DNA of 20,806 nucleotides from Parcubacteria group bacterium GW2011_GWA2_36_10 (GTDB taxonomy: Bacteria > Patescibacteriota > Patescibacteriia > UBA1558 > GWA2-36-10), in NCBI GenBank assembly GCA_000991205.1, contig LBRC01000007.1:1-20806 (forward strand), read 5' to 3'. Positions 1 through 8,045 of this stretch are shown here, one piece after another (within the stretch, counting starts at the first letter, position 1; each line of letters opens with the position of its first letter). The notes beneath the pieces are model-generated. The model searched no databases and had not been told where the DNA came from. It saw only the letters and a program-made list of their open reading frames with translations. Position numbers and translations under genes: made by a program.

Positions 1-753
1 ACCGCCTGAATATTCTTCTTGAAACCACTCCCAAGTATTAGTCTCACCCCACTCGGGATAAAAAGCATTGCCAAGATAATTATAGAGAGTGGCTGGTGGC
101 AAGTCTAGCTGTTCTAGTTTTATTTTAAGAGTTTCAGCTAAAGCTATTTGGACTTCAGCTTTATTTAATTCATCAGCTGAAATATTAAATCTTGAACTTG
201 TTTGTTTAAAAGAACTAATATATCCAGCTAATCTTAATTTTTCTAGTACTGGAGCAAGTAGATCATTCTCATACATTTGATCTCCACTAGCATAATTTGG
301 CTTTGCCCTAGTATCTATTAGTATCCAACCTTTGGGAAGTTTAGCGGCCTCTGGACTAATTTTAGCTTCAACTATCCATTTATATATATCTGCATCTAAT
401 TTTTTCGTTTGACCTGGAAAAGTATTGTCTTTAGTTATTTCTACACCTGGACTATAATGTAAGGCTAATTGATTTTGCTCCCAAAATTCTAGCTGTTCAG
501 AGGTGATTTCAGCTGGCAATGGTGGGACTTCAATGGTTTTACCAAGTTCTTCACCAAAGTACTTGATGATAGTTTCTTTTTCTATTGTGATTAATTCGTT
601 TTGTTTTTGCTCAAAACTAGCACTGCGAAGTTTTGGTTCTAGCTTTGGAGTATTATCAAGCTTTAGCTTAGTTTCTTCTTCAGGGGTCAAGACTCGGTAT
701 TGTTCAAATACCTTGCCTTTAGGGATGATGATAGGTTGTTCAAAATTAGGCAT
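1..753 (-). CDS. Unrecognised conserved-looking protein, C-terminus outside the window
   Basis: An open frame of 251 codons starts at ATG 753 and runs off the left edge without a stop. The protein begins MPNFEQPIIIPKGK, has a charged N-terminal half without a signal peptide or membrane segment, then a segment with GWILIDTRAKPNY and a Trp/Tyr/Gly-rich end (YPEWGETNTWEWFQEEYSGG). It looks cytosolic. It begins 18 bases after the stop of the transglutaminase-vWA gene, so the two are probably co-transcribed and may work together. I see no catalytic motif and do not recognise the family. No Shine-Dalgarno sequence precedes the ATG, as for most genes here. The frame is certain from its length and codon regularity; the function is unknown. 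Confidence 0.85.
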   Translation of the reverse strand, partial: MPNFEQPIIIPKGKVFEQYRVLTPEEETKLKLDNTPKLEPKLRSASFEQKQNELITIEKETIIKYFGEELGKTIEVPPLPAEITSEQLEFWEQNQLALHYSPGVEITKDNTFPGQTKKLDADIYKWIVEAKISPEAAKLPKGWILIDTRAKPNYASGDQMYENDLLAPVLEKLRLAGYISSFKQTSSRFNISADELNKAEVQIALAETLKIKLEQLDLPPATLYNYLGNAFYPEWGETNTWEWFQEEYSGG

Positions 754-771
754 ATATTAATATTTTTACAT

Positions 772-2085
772 TTAAATCTTTACTTTACGAGGATGTAAAC
801 GTCTAAACTGTTTGATGATATCTTCTGCTAAAATTTCTGGTAATTGCGAAAATGACTCAAGCGGAGGCGCTGCGTCAGCGCTAGCTGATGATCCGCCGAT
901 AGTGTAGCTACGGATCACCATAGCTTTCGCTTTCAAGCTATAGTGCATATTTTCCGTTTCAGTAGCATCGTCTGACCCACCATCAGAAATCTCGGCTGTA
1001 TAGTGGAGAGGCATTTTTTCAAAAGCTGTGCCTTTTTGTTTTAAATCAGCCAATTCTTTGACTAGACTTCTTTCAATGAGCTGTAAAGTCGTATGTGTTG
1101 GTGTGCCTCCACGAGCGACTTGTGTCAAAGACGAGTACAAGGCCCACTGCTCTTTCGGACCCCAAGTGTCAGTCAAGGGCAATTTGGTTTCGCCAGTTTG
1201 CGAGGCGACTGTCGCCATGATCTTGATAGGAAGTAGATTTGTTTCTCCTCCCTCTCGACGGGAAATGACGGCGGCCTGCATCAGACTATCCACAAAAAGT
1301 AAGGCCACATCGCGCTGAACATCTTTTTTACTACGACCACTGGCAAGGTCTGCTTCGGCCATAGAGCCAGAAAGATCAAAAGAAAAATATACATTTATAC
1401 CACCAAAATCCAACTCTATTTTTTCCACCCGAGTATCTTTTTCAAAGCCAGTTGGATTAAACTCACTGGACTTGATATCAATCGCCGCTAGCACTGGATC
1501 CTCTAGTCTAGACCCTTCATCCATGCGCACTGGACCACGATAGTCGTGTGATTCTATTTTACGCTCCTCTACGATTTTACGCCATTCATCTTTCAAACGA
1601 TCACTAATAGGATGACCTTGCTTATCTGCAATCTTACGCACTCGTTCTAAGGCTTGTAAAAATTCACGGGCTTGCTCTGGTCGACACTCGGCCAAATCTG
1701 CAAACCGTTGCTCTGCCAGATCCACTTTTGGTCGCGTCTGTTCGCCCTCACTAGCCTGCTTTCGCTTGAGCTCAGCGATGTTTTTCTTGAGTTCCTCTTC
1801 TGAAACAATTTCATCATCATGTTCACCATAATCACCTTCCCCAGTTTCTCCAGCCAAATCTTGCTCTTGTTGCTCTTCGTTTATAGTCGGATCGCCCTTT
1901 GGCGTGGCATCCAGACGAACAGCTCGCTCCGAATATTCATCCCAAACTTCTAGCCAAGCATGGCCACAACTTGCGTGCAGATTAGCATTGCCACTTTGCC
2001 CCGCCTCTTTTACATAATAGCCACTAACAAAACGAGCTTGGGCCTCTATTTCCGTCAAAGCCAGTAGAGCCAAAGTATTAGCCAC
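772..2085 (-). CDS. C-terminal part of a transglutaminase-like and vWA domain protein (frame broken upstream)
   Basis: From the only in-frame conventional start (GTG 2085) this encodes 437 aa. Residues 1-66 are the second half of a transglutaminase-like domain: GHAWLEVW gives the catalytic His (H42) and RLDATPKGDP the Asp (D59). Residues 67-120 are acidic and charged. Residues 228-430 form a vWA domain with a complete metal-ion-dependent adhesion site: DLSGS (D237, S239, S241), GGTPT (about T328) and SDGG (D368). The open frame extends upstream to 2175 and encodes KEADCFVANTLA, which supplies the missing catalytic Cys. GTG 2085 is therefore probably not the true start; this is the continuation of the gene at 2117-3175, separated by a frame change. 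There is no signal peptide, so it is likely cytosolic. Known families link vWA, transglutaminase-like and MoxR ATPase proteins in predicted chaperone systems; no MoxR gene is seen here. Domain calls are firm, the role is inferred. Confidence 0.8.
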   Translation of the reverse strand: MANTLALLALTEIEAQARFVSGYYVKEAGQSGNANLHASCGHAWLEVWDEYSERAVRLDATPKGDPTINEEQQEQDLAGETGEGDYGEHDDEIVSEEELKKNIAELKRKQASEGEQTRPKVDLAEQRFADLAECRPEQAREFLQALERVRKIADKQGHPISDRLKDEWRKIVEERKIESHDYRGPVRMDEGSRLEDPVLAAIDIKSSEFNPTGFEKDTRVEKIELDFGGINVYFSFDLSGSMAEADLASGRSKKDVQRDVALLFVDSLMQAAVISRREGGETNLLPIKIMATVASQTGETKLPLTDTWGPKEQWALYSSLTQVARGGTPTHTTLQLIERSLVKELADLKQKGTAFEKMPLHYTAEISDGGSDDATETENMHYSLKAKAMVIRSYTIGGSSASADAAPPLESFSQLPEILAEDIIKQFRRLHPRKVKI

Positions 2086-2116
2086 AAAACAGTCTGCTTC
2101 TTTTCGCTCCCATAAG

Positions 2117-3175
2117 CTATTGAAAAAACCTTGCGACTGACTGGGCCTGTCGCAGCTCGTCTGGTAGCTCGCCAGTCATTGACAAAATCTCAAAAGGCTT
2201 ATCTACTTCAGTGTGTTTCAAGGGGGCGATAGTCATGGAAAAAGGAAAAACGCCATCAGCCTCGACCACTAAATACCATGAGCCGTTTTGATTACGAGAT
2301 ATTGTAAAATCATTATTAGGTGCCTTGATCAGCACGGAATCAGGATCAGGTGCCCAATCATAAGGCACAGGCAAAGCTAATGGAGCGCGACCGTGTATCA
2401 GACCACTTTCTACTCGGGCACGCGTCAGATCTAGCTCTGGCTGTAAGGGATTTTCAAATTTATTTTCTTCTTTAGCCCAATGTTGATTTTCTGCTTGAAA
2501 TTGGCTAAAAACAAGCTGTTTATAATAGCCACCAAAATAAGGTGCTATGGAAAATATCGGCGTTGGTTCTCCCTCACTTTTTTCACTGCCAGCCTCCATC
2601 GAAGAACGCACTTCTTCATTTTGTGGTGGCAAAGTTTGTTCAGGTGAGCTATGGTCTGGATTAGTTATTTGCTCATGCTCTGCTTGTTTTAAACTATCTT
2701 GGGCTAACTGCTCTAAATCTTTATTGATAAGCCATTCAAACGCCGTGCGTAGCTGTGTTTCATATAATGTTTTTTTTAATTTCCAAGATGATTGAGTATT
2801 AGCAAGTAGTGAAAATATATTCACATAGCCATCTTTGCTTTCAATATGAGCCAGTGGTGCTAAGAGCTTGGTTACACGAGCGTCATAACTACTCATATCT
2901 GCCAAAGATCCCATGGCTAAACTTTCCGCACAGCCTTTTAAAAACTGATCGGCGAGCCTAAGGCCAGTCACTGTTTCGGCTGGCACAATATTTTTCATAA
3001 CACTTTCCACGATACTTCTAAACACCGCGGGCACTTCTTGTTTCCACGTCAAATATTCTTCGGCAGTTTCCAGATCTTCTAATGGTGACTCAAATTTTTT
3101 CTTCTCTGGTATAATATTTTGAGCACTATCTGGCGGATGAAATTGTTCTGCGTGACCCATTGGCATATAGACCAT
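2117..3175 (-). CDS. N-terminal part of the transglutaminase-vWA protein, ending at a frameshift
   Basis: An open frame of 352 aa from ATG 3175 (TTG 3178 is a less likely start) to TAG 2117-2119. Residues 1-200 are helical and charged, without a signal peptide. Residues about 170-210 are a Pro/Gln/Glu/Ser-rich linker. Residues about 215-340 contain beta-rich sequence (FTISRNQNGSWYLVVEADG). The end, LPDELRQAQSVARFFQ, meets the stop just where a transglutaminase fold should begin. Removing one T from the T6 run near the end joins it to the next frame as ARFFNSLWERKEADCFVANT, giving one protein of 800 aa with Cys about 362, His 405, Asp 422 and a vWA domain at about 590-793. The intact protein would therefore be a transglutaminase-vWA fusion. 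On its own this fragment has no recognisable catalytic residues. It lies 54 bases after nrdR. Confidence 0.75.
   Translation of the reverse strand: MVYMPMGHAEQFHPPDSAQNIIPEKKKFESPLEDLETAEEYLTWKQEVPAVFRSIVESVMKNIVPAETVTGLRLADQFLKGCAESLAMGSLADMSSYDARVTKLLAPLAHIESKDGYVNIFSLLANTQSSWKLKKTLYETQLRTAFEWLINKDLEQLAQDSLKQAEHEQITNPDHSSPEQTLPPQNEEVRSSMEAGSEKSEGEPTPIFSIAPYFGGYYKQLVFSQFQAENQHWAKEENKFENPLQPELDLTRARVESGLIHGRAPLALPVPYDWAPDPDSVLIKAPNNDFTISRNQNGSWYLVVEADGVFPFSMTIAPLKHTEVDKPFEILSMTGELPDELRQAQSVARFFQ
2123..2128 (-). other. Frameshift site: T6 run in the transglutaminase-vWA gene
   Basis: On the coding strand the sequence is AGG TTT TTT CAA TAG. Read with five Ts it becomes AGG TTT TTC AAT AGC and continues through the catalytic Cys into the vWA frame. 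The change needed is a single-base deletion or a +1 slip; tRNA-Phe moving from UUU to UUC is a known shifty arrangement, here one codon before a UAG stop. An assembly or sequencing error, a real mutation, transcriptional slippage and programmed frameshifting are all possible from the sequence alone. Confidence 0.75.
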
Positions 3176-3232
3176 CAATTTACTGATATTAATATATTAA
3201 AACTAACACAAAACTAAATCCCTGACAAATGG

Positions 3233-3697
3233 CTATTTTGCCTTAGTTTTCTTTAATAATCTGTTTAGCTCGGTCTGAAAAGTCTGAGCGTCTTTAAACG
3301 AGCGATAAACAGAAGCATAACGAATATAAGCTACTTGATCAAAAGTTTTTAACTTTTTCATCACAATATCTCCTAAAATCTTAGAGGTAATTTCGCCTTT
3401 AGAAACTTTAGTAATTTCTCTTTCAATTTCGGAAATTAATTTTTGGAAACCCTCTTCTAAATAAGATCTCTTTTCCAAAGAAGTACGCAAACCTTTGACT
3501 ATCTTATCTCGATTATAAGTTTCTCGTCGGCCATCACGTTTGATCACCACTAAATCTAAAATTTCTATGGCTTCTAAAGTAGAAAAACGCATTTTACACC
3601 TCAAACATTCTCGGCGTCTGCGAATATTAAAACCCCCGCCGCTTAAGCGAGAGTCTATTACTTTAGTTTCTTGATGATTACAAGCCGGACAATGCAT
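3233..3697 (-). CDS. nrdR: Transcriptional repressor NrdR
   Basis: 154 aa, the usual length for NrdR. The N-terminal zinc ribbon is complete: CPAC (C3, C6) and CLRC (C31, C34), with the conserved DSR (15-17), the RRRREC basic stretch and the following RFSTLE. An ATP-cone domain covers about 49-139 (VVIKRDGRRETYNRDKIVKG). The family binds ATP/dATP and represses ribonucleotide reductase genes through NrdR boxes; no such target genes are in this window. Its ATG is three bases after the ftsZ stop, so it is almost certainly translated from the ftsA-ftsZ transcript. The link ties deoxyribonucleotide control to cell division; that interpretation is inference, the family call is firm. Confidence 0.96.
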   Translation of the reverse strand: MHCPACNHQETKVIDSRLSGGGFNIRRRRECLRCKMRFSTLEAIEILDLVVIKRDGRRETYNRDKIVKGLRTSLEKRSYLEEGFQKLISEIEREITKVSKGEITSKILGDIVMKKLKTFDQVAYIRYASVYRSFKDAQTFQTELNRLLKKTKAK

Positions 3698-3700
3698 TAA

Positions 3701-4882
3701 TTAGCGGTCATTTAATTTTTTACGTAAAAAAGCCGGAATATCTAGCTCTTCTTCTTCACGAGTTTTTGATACTTCTTCTTGACTAGGAATTTCAAAATCC
3801 TCTTTTGGTTTATTAAAGGCTTGTTTGATGGTACGTTCTTCAGCTTTTTTAACAAAAGTTTCTTGATAAGAAATACTTGGCTGTGTGGCTGTGTGTCTTT
3901 CTTTTCTTTCACCCTTATCTTTAAAGCCAGTCGCAATCACTGTCACTTTGACTTCGTCACCTAGATTTTCATCGATCACGGCACCAAAAATAACTTTTGC
4001 TTCTGGATCACAAGCTGAAGTAATCACTTCAGCAGCCTCGTTTACTTCAAACATCGATAAATCTGAACTGCCAGAAATAGTAAACAAGACACCAGTTGCG
4101 CCATTAATCGATAATTCTAATAAAGGACTGTCAATAGCCGCTCGAGCTGCTTCTTGAGCTCTATTTTCACCACTGGCTTTGCCGATACCCATCAAAGCCG
4201 AGCCAGCTTGTTTCATGATAGCTTTGACATCAGCAAAGTCAACGTTGACTAAACCAGGCACAGTAATAAGCTCGGAAATACCTTGGACACCTTGTTTTAA
4301 AACTTCATCGACGATAGCAAAAGCATCTAGCAAAGAAGTTTTTTTATCAATAATTTGTAATAATCTGTCATTAGGGATGGTGATGATAGTGTCAACTTTG
4401 TCGATCAATCTATCTAAACCACGATCCGCTATTTCTCGACGCTGCACACCCTCAAAGGTAAAAGGACGCGTCACAACTGCTACCGTCAAAGCACCAGCGT
4501 CTTTGGCAATGTCGGCAATAATCGGAGCCGCACCTGTGCCCGTGCCGCCACCCAAACCACAGGTGATAAATACCATGTCAGCACCTTTTAAGTGCTCAAC
4601 AATATCGTTTTCATTTTCTTCAGCTGACTTAGCACCTAAGTCAGGATCCATACCAGCTCCCAAACCCTTAGTCGTAGCTCGGCCAATGTGAATTTTGGTA
4701 GGCGCAATCGAGTGATGTAAGGCTTGGGCATCAGTATTAACCGCAATAAAATCAACACCCTTAATCTTGGCGCTAACCATCCGATTCACCGCTGAACCAC
4801 CAGAACCACCCACGCCAACTACTTTGATATTGGCAAAAGTTTCAATCGATGGAACTACTTCTTCAATGTTTTTTCTGATCAT
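3701..4882 (-). CDS. ftsZ: Cell division GTPase FtsZ
   Basis: 393 aa. FtsZ is the tubulin-like GTPase that assembles the division ring. The GTPase signature GGGTGTG is at 111-117, preceded by GVGGSGGSAVNRM (23-35) for nucleotide binding, and the T7 synergy loop is NVDFADVK (213-220) with both Asp residues that complete the neighbouring subunit's active site. A variable, charged linker from about 320 leads to the conserved C-terminal tail DIPAFLRKK, which binds FtsA and other partners. All core parts are intact, so it should be functional. The start follows the ftsA stop by 20 bases; no clear Shine-Dalgarno sequence is visible. Order ftsA-ftsZ-nrdR indicates one operon. Confidence 0.98.
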   Translation of the reverse strand: MIRKNIEEVVPSIETFANIKVVGVGGSGGSAVNRMVSAKIKGVDFIAVNTDAQALHHSIAPTKIHIGRATTKGLGAGMDPDLGAKSAEENENDIVEHLKGADMVFITCGLGGGTGTGAAPIIADIAKDAGALTVAVVTRPFTFEGVQRREIADRGLDRLIDKVDTIITIPNDRLLQIIDKKTSLLDAFAIVDEVLKQGVQGISELITVPGLVNVDFADVKAIMKQAGSALMGIGKASGENRAQEAARAAIDSPLLELSINGATGVLFTISGSSDLSMFEVNEAAEVITSACDPEAKVIFGAVIDENLGDEVKVTVIATGFKDKGERKERHTATQPSISYQETFVKKAEERTIKQAFNKPKEDFEIPSQEEVSKTREEEELDIPAFLRKKLNDR

Positions 4883-4902
4883 TTATTTGAAAAATTTAAA
4901 GA

Positions 4903-6150
4903 TTAAGGCCATAAAGCTTTAAACCAACCACGCATTTTATCAGTTGTATCCTTAATGGAAGAAAAATTGCTTAACAAATTTGGTCGACTCATCACATTAT
5001 TACGATAAGCCCAAATCACCAAGCCCAAAGCCGTGGTAAATTCTGGATCATTTAGCTTATCGATTGCTAAAGTTTTATCATTAGGTAAACCTAAAAAAAC
5101 TGGCAATTTAAAGACTTGTTTAGCTAAATCTGTAACTTGTGGCAATTTAGCCCCTCCGCCAGTCAAAATAATACCTGCAGGCAGTTTACCATTTTTAGAA
5201 ACTTTCTTCAATTCGGCATCGGCCATCTTAAAAATCTCTTCCATGCGCGCTTCAGCAATGCCAGCAATATCTTTTTTATAGACATAGCTACCCTTTTTTT
5301 CTTCTTCAGAATATTTATGTAAATCTACTTCATCTCTTTTAGAAATACTATCAGCTATGGCCACTGCTTGATCGAGCTTGACCATTTCTGCGGTACTGAC
5401 CGAAGTACGTAAACCAATCGCCAAATCATTCGTCACATGTCCAGCACCAACTGGCAAAACAGCCGTATGTAAAACATCACCATTTTCAAAGACGGCTAAA
5501 GATGTCGTCGAGTTACCAATATTTAAAACGGCGACGCCTAATTCTTTTTGTTTATTAGTCAAAACTGCTTCAGAAGTAGCAAGAATCGAAAAAACCAAAT
5601 CCTCGATATCAATACCCGTGCGATAAATGCATTTGGTCAGATTTTTTATTTGGGCGGATAAACCCATGATAATCTGCGTCTCCACTTCTAGTCTGACACC
5701 TGACATCCCGACTGGGTCTTTGAGATCACGCTGATCATCTAAGTGATAATTAGTCGGCAAAACATGTAAAATTTCATAGTTTGGTGGCGTAGCGATGGCT
5801 TGCGCTGTCTCTAAAGCGCGTTCAATATCTGATTCTTCTACTTGAGAGTTCGCTTTAGCCACAGCAATTACGCCCTTGCTATTTAAGGTTTTGATATGCA
5901 CACCAGAAATACCAACTACCATTTTATCGATATTGATACCAGTCATGCGCTCACATTTTTCCACAGTCGCTGAAATACTAGAAACCGCATCTTCGATGGA
6001 GACAATACTACCCCGACTAAGACCTTCAGCTGGATTTTCAGCGGCGCCAATAATACGAAAATCGCCATCAGGCGAAACTTGCCCCATGACAATTCTGACA
6101 CTACTGGTGCCAATATCTAAACCGGTAATAATACCTTTGTTATTAACCAT
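4903..6150 (-). CDS. ftsA: Cell division protein FtsA
   Basis: 415 aa, an actin-fold ATPase that tethers FtsZ filaments to the membrane. The N-terminal phosphate-binding loop is GLDIGTSSVRIVMG (15-28), a second nucleotide-binding segment is VLNIGNSTTSLAVF (about 208-221), and the adenosine motif is GIILTGGGAKLPQV near 319. The SHS2/1C region lies at about 85-165. The last residues, TDKMRGWFKALWP, form an amphipathic membrane-targeting helix with a Trp/Phe face, as expected for FtsA. The upstream sequence TTAAGG about 8 bases before the ATG is a weak Shine-Dalgarno match. A predicted promoter at 6184-6212 lies just upstream, so this probably begins the ftsA-ftsZ-nrdR unit. Confidence 0.97.
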   Translation of the reverse strand: MVNNKGIITGLDIGTSSVRIVMGQVSPDGDFRIIGAAENPAEGLSRGSIVSIEDAVSSISATVEKCERMTGINIDKMVVGISGVHIKTLNSKGVIAVAKANSQVEESDIERALETAQAIATPPNYEILHVLPTNYHLDDQRDLKDPVGMSGVRLEVETQIIMGLSAQIKNLTKCIYRTGIDIEDLVFSILATSEAVLTNKQKELGVAVLNIGNSTTSLAVFENGDVLHTAVLPVGAGHVTNDLAIGLRTSVSTAEMVKLDQAVAIADSISKRDEVDLHKYSEEEKKGSYVYKKDIAGIAEARMEEIFKMADAELKKVSKNGKLPAGIILTGGGAKLPQVTDLAKQVFKLPVFLGLPNDKTLAIDKLNDPEFTTALGLVIWAYRNNVMSRPNLLSNFSSIKDTTDKMRGWFKALWP

Positions 6151-6183
6151 GAAAAAACCTTAAAAAATGTTTTTAACTCTTAT

Positions 6184-6212
6184 ATTATAACTAAAAATTA
6201 AGCTTTTGCCAA
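6184..6212 (-). promoter_or_regulatory. Predicted sigma-70 promoter for ftsA-ftsZ-nrdR
   Basis: On the minus strand TTGGCA (6207-6212) and TATAAT (6184-6189) are separated by 17 bases. The -10 box is a perfect match and the -35 box matches five of six. Transcription would start near 6177, about 25 bases before the ftsA ATG. The -35 box lies just beyond the stop of the kinase gene, so ftsA need not depend on the upstream surface-gene transcript. Confidence 0.7.
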
Positions 6213-6218
6213 ACGCCT

Positions 6219-6569
6219 TTAAAATAAATAAGGCCAAAAAATAATAACACCAGCCACTATGGCTAGGATAGCGCTTAATAAAACTGCTGCCGCTAACAAA
6301 TCTTTGATTTCTTTGACAAAATGATGAGTAGCAGGTGATAGCATATCGACTAATCTTTCTAAGCTAGAATTTAAAATCTCTAAAATCAAAACCAAAGTAA
6401 TAACTAACAGTAAGATTAAATAATCAAAACTTTGTATTTCTAAATAAAAAGCCAGCAAAATCACCAACAAAGCAATGACGACATGGATACGAAAATTTCT
6501 TTCCGTCTGCCAAACTTTTTTTAAACCCTTGCCAGCAAAACCTAAACTTTTTACTAAACGTTTAGTCAT
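6219..6569 (-). CDS. Undecaprenol/diacylglycerol kinase (DgkA family)
   Basis: 116 aa, the normal length of this integral membrane kinase family, which phosphorylates undecaprenol (Gram-positive type) or diacylglycerol (E. coli DgkA). Conserved residues are visible: ERNFRIH at 23-29, the hallmark EILNSSLERLVD at 64-75 and KDLLAAAVLL at 89-98. Three hydrophobic segments fit at about 30-43, 48-65 and 93-114. It starts four bases after the ybeY stop, so the two are co-translated. Undecaprenol recycling for cell-wall synthesis is the more likely role in a bacterium next to ftsA and ftsZ, but sequence alone does not separate the two substrates. Confidence 0.93.
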   Translation of the reverse strand: MTKRLVKSLGFAGKGLKKVWQTERNFRIHVVIALLVILLAFYLEIQSFDYLILLLVITLVLILEILNSSLERLVDMLSPATHHFVKEIKDLLAAAVLLSAILAIVAGVIIFWPYLF

Positions 6570-6573
6570 GTTA

Positions 6574-6990
6574 TTATAATTCCGTTAAAATTTTATTTTG
6601 CATTTCCTCTTGTTTATTATATTCCGCTTCATTTAGCTCATGATCAAAAGCCAGTAAATGCAAGATGCCATGTATAGTTAATAATTTTAATTCTGCACTT
6701 AAAGATTTCTTATTTTCTTTAGCTTGTTTTTTAGCCACGGCTAAACAAATCACTACTTCTCCTAAAATTGCCGTTGAATCAAGATTAAAAGACAAGACAT
6801 CGGTCACTTTGTTTTTATGACGATAAACTCGATTTAAATTTTTTATCTCCGCTTCTGAAACTAAAGCCAAAGAAATCGCTTGTTTTAATTTAAATTCTTT
6901 ACTAATAATTTTTTCTAAATTTTTTAACCAAGAAAAATTAGCTTGTTCTCCTCGCTTATTTAAATATAAAACAAAATTATTATTTGACAT
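6574..6990 (-). CDS. ybeY: Endoribonuclease YbeY (rRNA maturation)
   Basis: 138 aa. The zinc-binding signature HGILHLLAFDH supplies the three His ligands H107, H111 and H117, the defining feature of this metal-dependent RNase of 16S rRNA maturation and ribosome quality control. The preceding segment NRVYRHKNKVTDVLSF (53-68) is the other conserved block. The start codon overlaps the stop of the upstream membrane-protein gene in TAATG, so translation is probably coupled, and the kinase gene follows after four bases; ybeY-dgkA pairs are common in bacteria. Slightly shorter than E. coli YbeY (155 aa) but complete in the core. Confidence 0.96.
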   Translation of the reverse strand: MSNNNFVLYLNKRGEQANFSWLKNLEKIISKEFKLKQAISLALVSEAEIKNLNRVYRHKNKVTDVLSFNLDSTAILGEVVICLAVAKKQAKENKKSLSAELKLLTIHGILHLLAFDHELNEAEYNKQEEMQNKILTEL

Positions 6991-8042
6991 TATTTTAATA
7001 AACTAAAACTATTTAGCATCATCAAATAAGTACTGGCAAAATAAGCGTTACCATCGGTCTCAATGTAATAAGTAAATTTAATAAAATAATTATTTACTTT
7101 AGCAAACACTGTGTGAGTGTCGGCTGTTTTGCTTTGTAGGGCGGTGATTTTTGCTTCTTTACCCAAAGTCAAAGCCGATAAACTAGCGCCCGAAGCTTTA
7201 CTTTGAGCCCAAGCTTGTAAAGTTTGATTAGCGGTGGCTTGCTCCGCACTGATACTCATAAAATCACCGGTGCCGGAGTCAGGTGTAAACATAATCTCCA
7301 AATCATTGCCTTCAATAGCCTGGCCAAGCCAATTTTTTGGTTTTAACAGCACATATTTGACCGTCTGATTACTAAACTGGCTAATCAAACTAGAGTGTAT
7401 CAAAGCTTGATTGGATAATAATGGGTTGTATAAATTGACTACTTCCACGCCATCTTTATAGCCATCATTGTCCGTATCTTCGTCGTTATTATTAGTGCCG
7501 AAAATTAATTCTTCTTCAATGCTTAAATCATCTCGATCTTGATCAAAATTATTACTGGTCGGTGGAGGTGGTGGAGGTGGTGGAGTAATTGGTCCGTTAT
7601 TATTTTGATTATTAGTATTGTCAATCGGCTCTGTGCTAGTAGCAGTACTAGTAGCCAATTGGTTTGAATCAGAATTATTTTGGCTATTGTCGATTAATTG
7701 TTGCTCTCCGGGTGCTTGATTATTAACTTGATTGTTTACATTATTTTGATCTGTTTTGGCTTGATTGTTAGAAACTGATAAATTAGCAAACAATAGCATG
7801 GAACCAACCACAATCAACAAAAAAACCACAAAAGCAATACTACCTAAAATAATCTTTTGTTTATTGCTTAACTGTTTTTTAGGCGAACTTGGTAAAAATT
7901 TTTGGGGCATGACGTGAATAGCATCTTGATTGATGACTGTTTCTTTTTCTTTACCGATTTCTTGATTGACAATCGTATTAATTTCATTCGACATCTTTTG
8001 ATTGTCGATTTGATCTTGAACGTTTTCTTGTTCGTTTGGCAT
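6990..8042 (-). CDS. Single-pass membrane protein with Asp-rich (TSP3-like) repeats and a C-terminal domain
   Basis: 350 aa. A cytoplasmic N-terminus of about 62 residues rich in Gln/Asn/Glu is followed by one membrane helix (63-88). Outside comes an Asn/Gln-rich linker (90-150), eight consecutive prolines (154-161), and two calcium-type acidic repeats, DQDRDDLSIEEE (167-178) and DTDNDGYKDGVE (189-200). The C-terminal domain (about 215-350) has a pattern of short beta strands and one KPKNW segment that faintly recalls PsbP/DUF1795-like domains, but I do not assign it. The gene is three bases downstream of its smaller relative and overlaps ybeY by one base. It is probably a surface or envelope-spanning protein; the function is unknown. 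Confidence 0.85.
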   Translation of the reverse strand: MPNEQENVQDQIDNQKMSNEINTIVNQEIGKEKETVINQDAIHVMPQKFLPSSPKKQLSNKQKIILGSIAFVVFLLIVVGSMLLFANLSVSNNQAKTDQNNVNNQVNNQAPGEQQLIDNSQNNSDSNQLATSTATSTEPIDNTNNQNNNGPITPPPPPPPPTSNNFDQDRDDLSIEEELIFGTNNNDEDTDNDGYKDGVEVVNLYNPLLSNQALIHSSLISQFSNQTVKYVLLKPKNWLGQAIEGNDLEIMFTPDSGTGDFMSISAEQATANQTLQAWAQSKASGASLSALTLGKEAKITALQSKTADTHTVFAKVNNYFIKFTYYIETDGNAYFASTYLMMLNSFSLLK

Positions 8043-8045
8043 ATT

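Noticed and set aside
503..760. 85-codon plus-strand open frame at the left end
   Set aside because: The minus strand has a continuous 251-codon frame with sensible protein composition across the same bases; the plus-strand product is Ser/Phe-rich without motifs.
1028..1318. 96-codon plus-strand open frame opposite the vWA domain
   Set aside because: The minus-strand frame carries an intact MIDAS motif; the plus-strand product is Cys/Ser-rich noise.
4179..4691. 170-codon open frame on the plus strand
   Set aside because: It lies wholly opposite ftsZ, whose protein is fully conserved; the plus-strand product has no recognisable domain and is a shadow of the coding strand.
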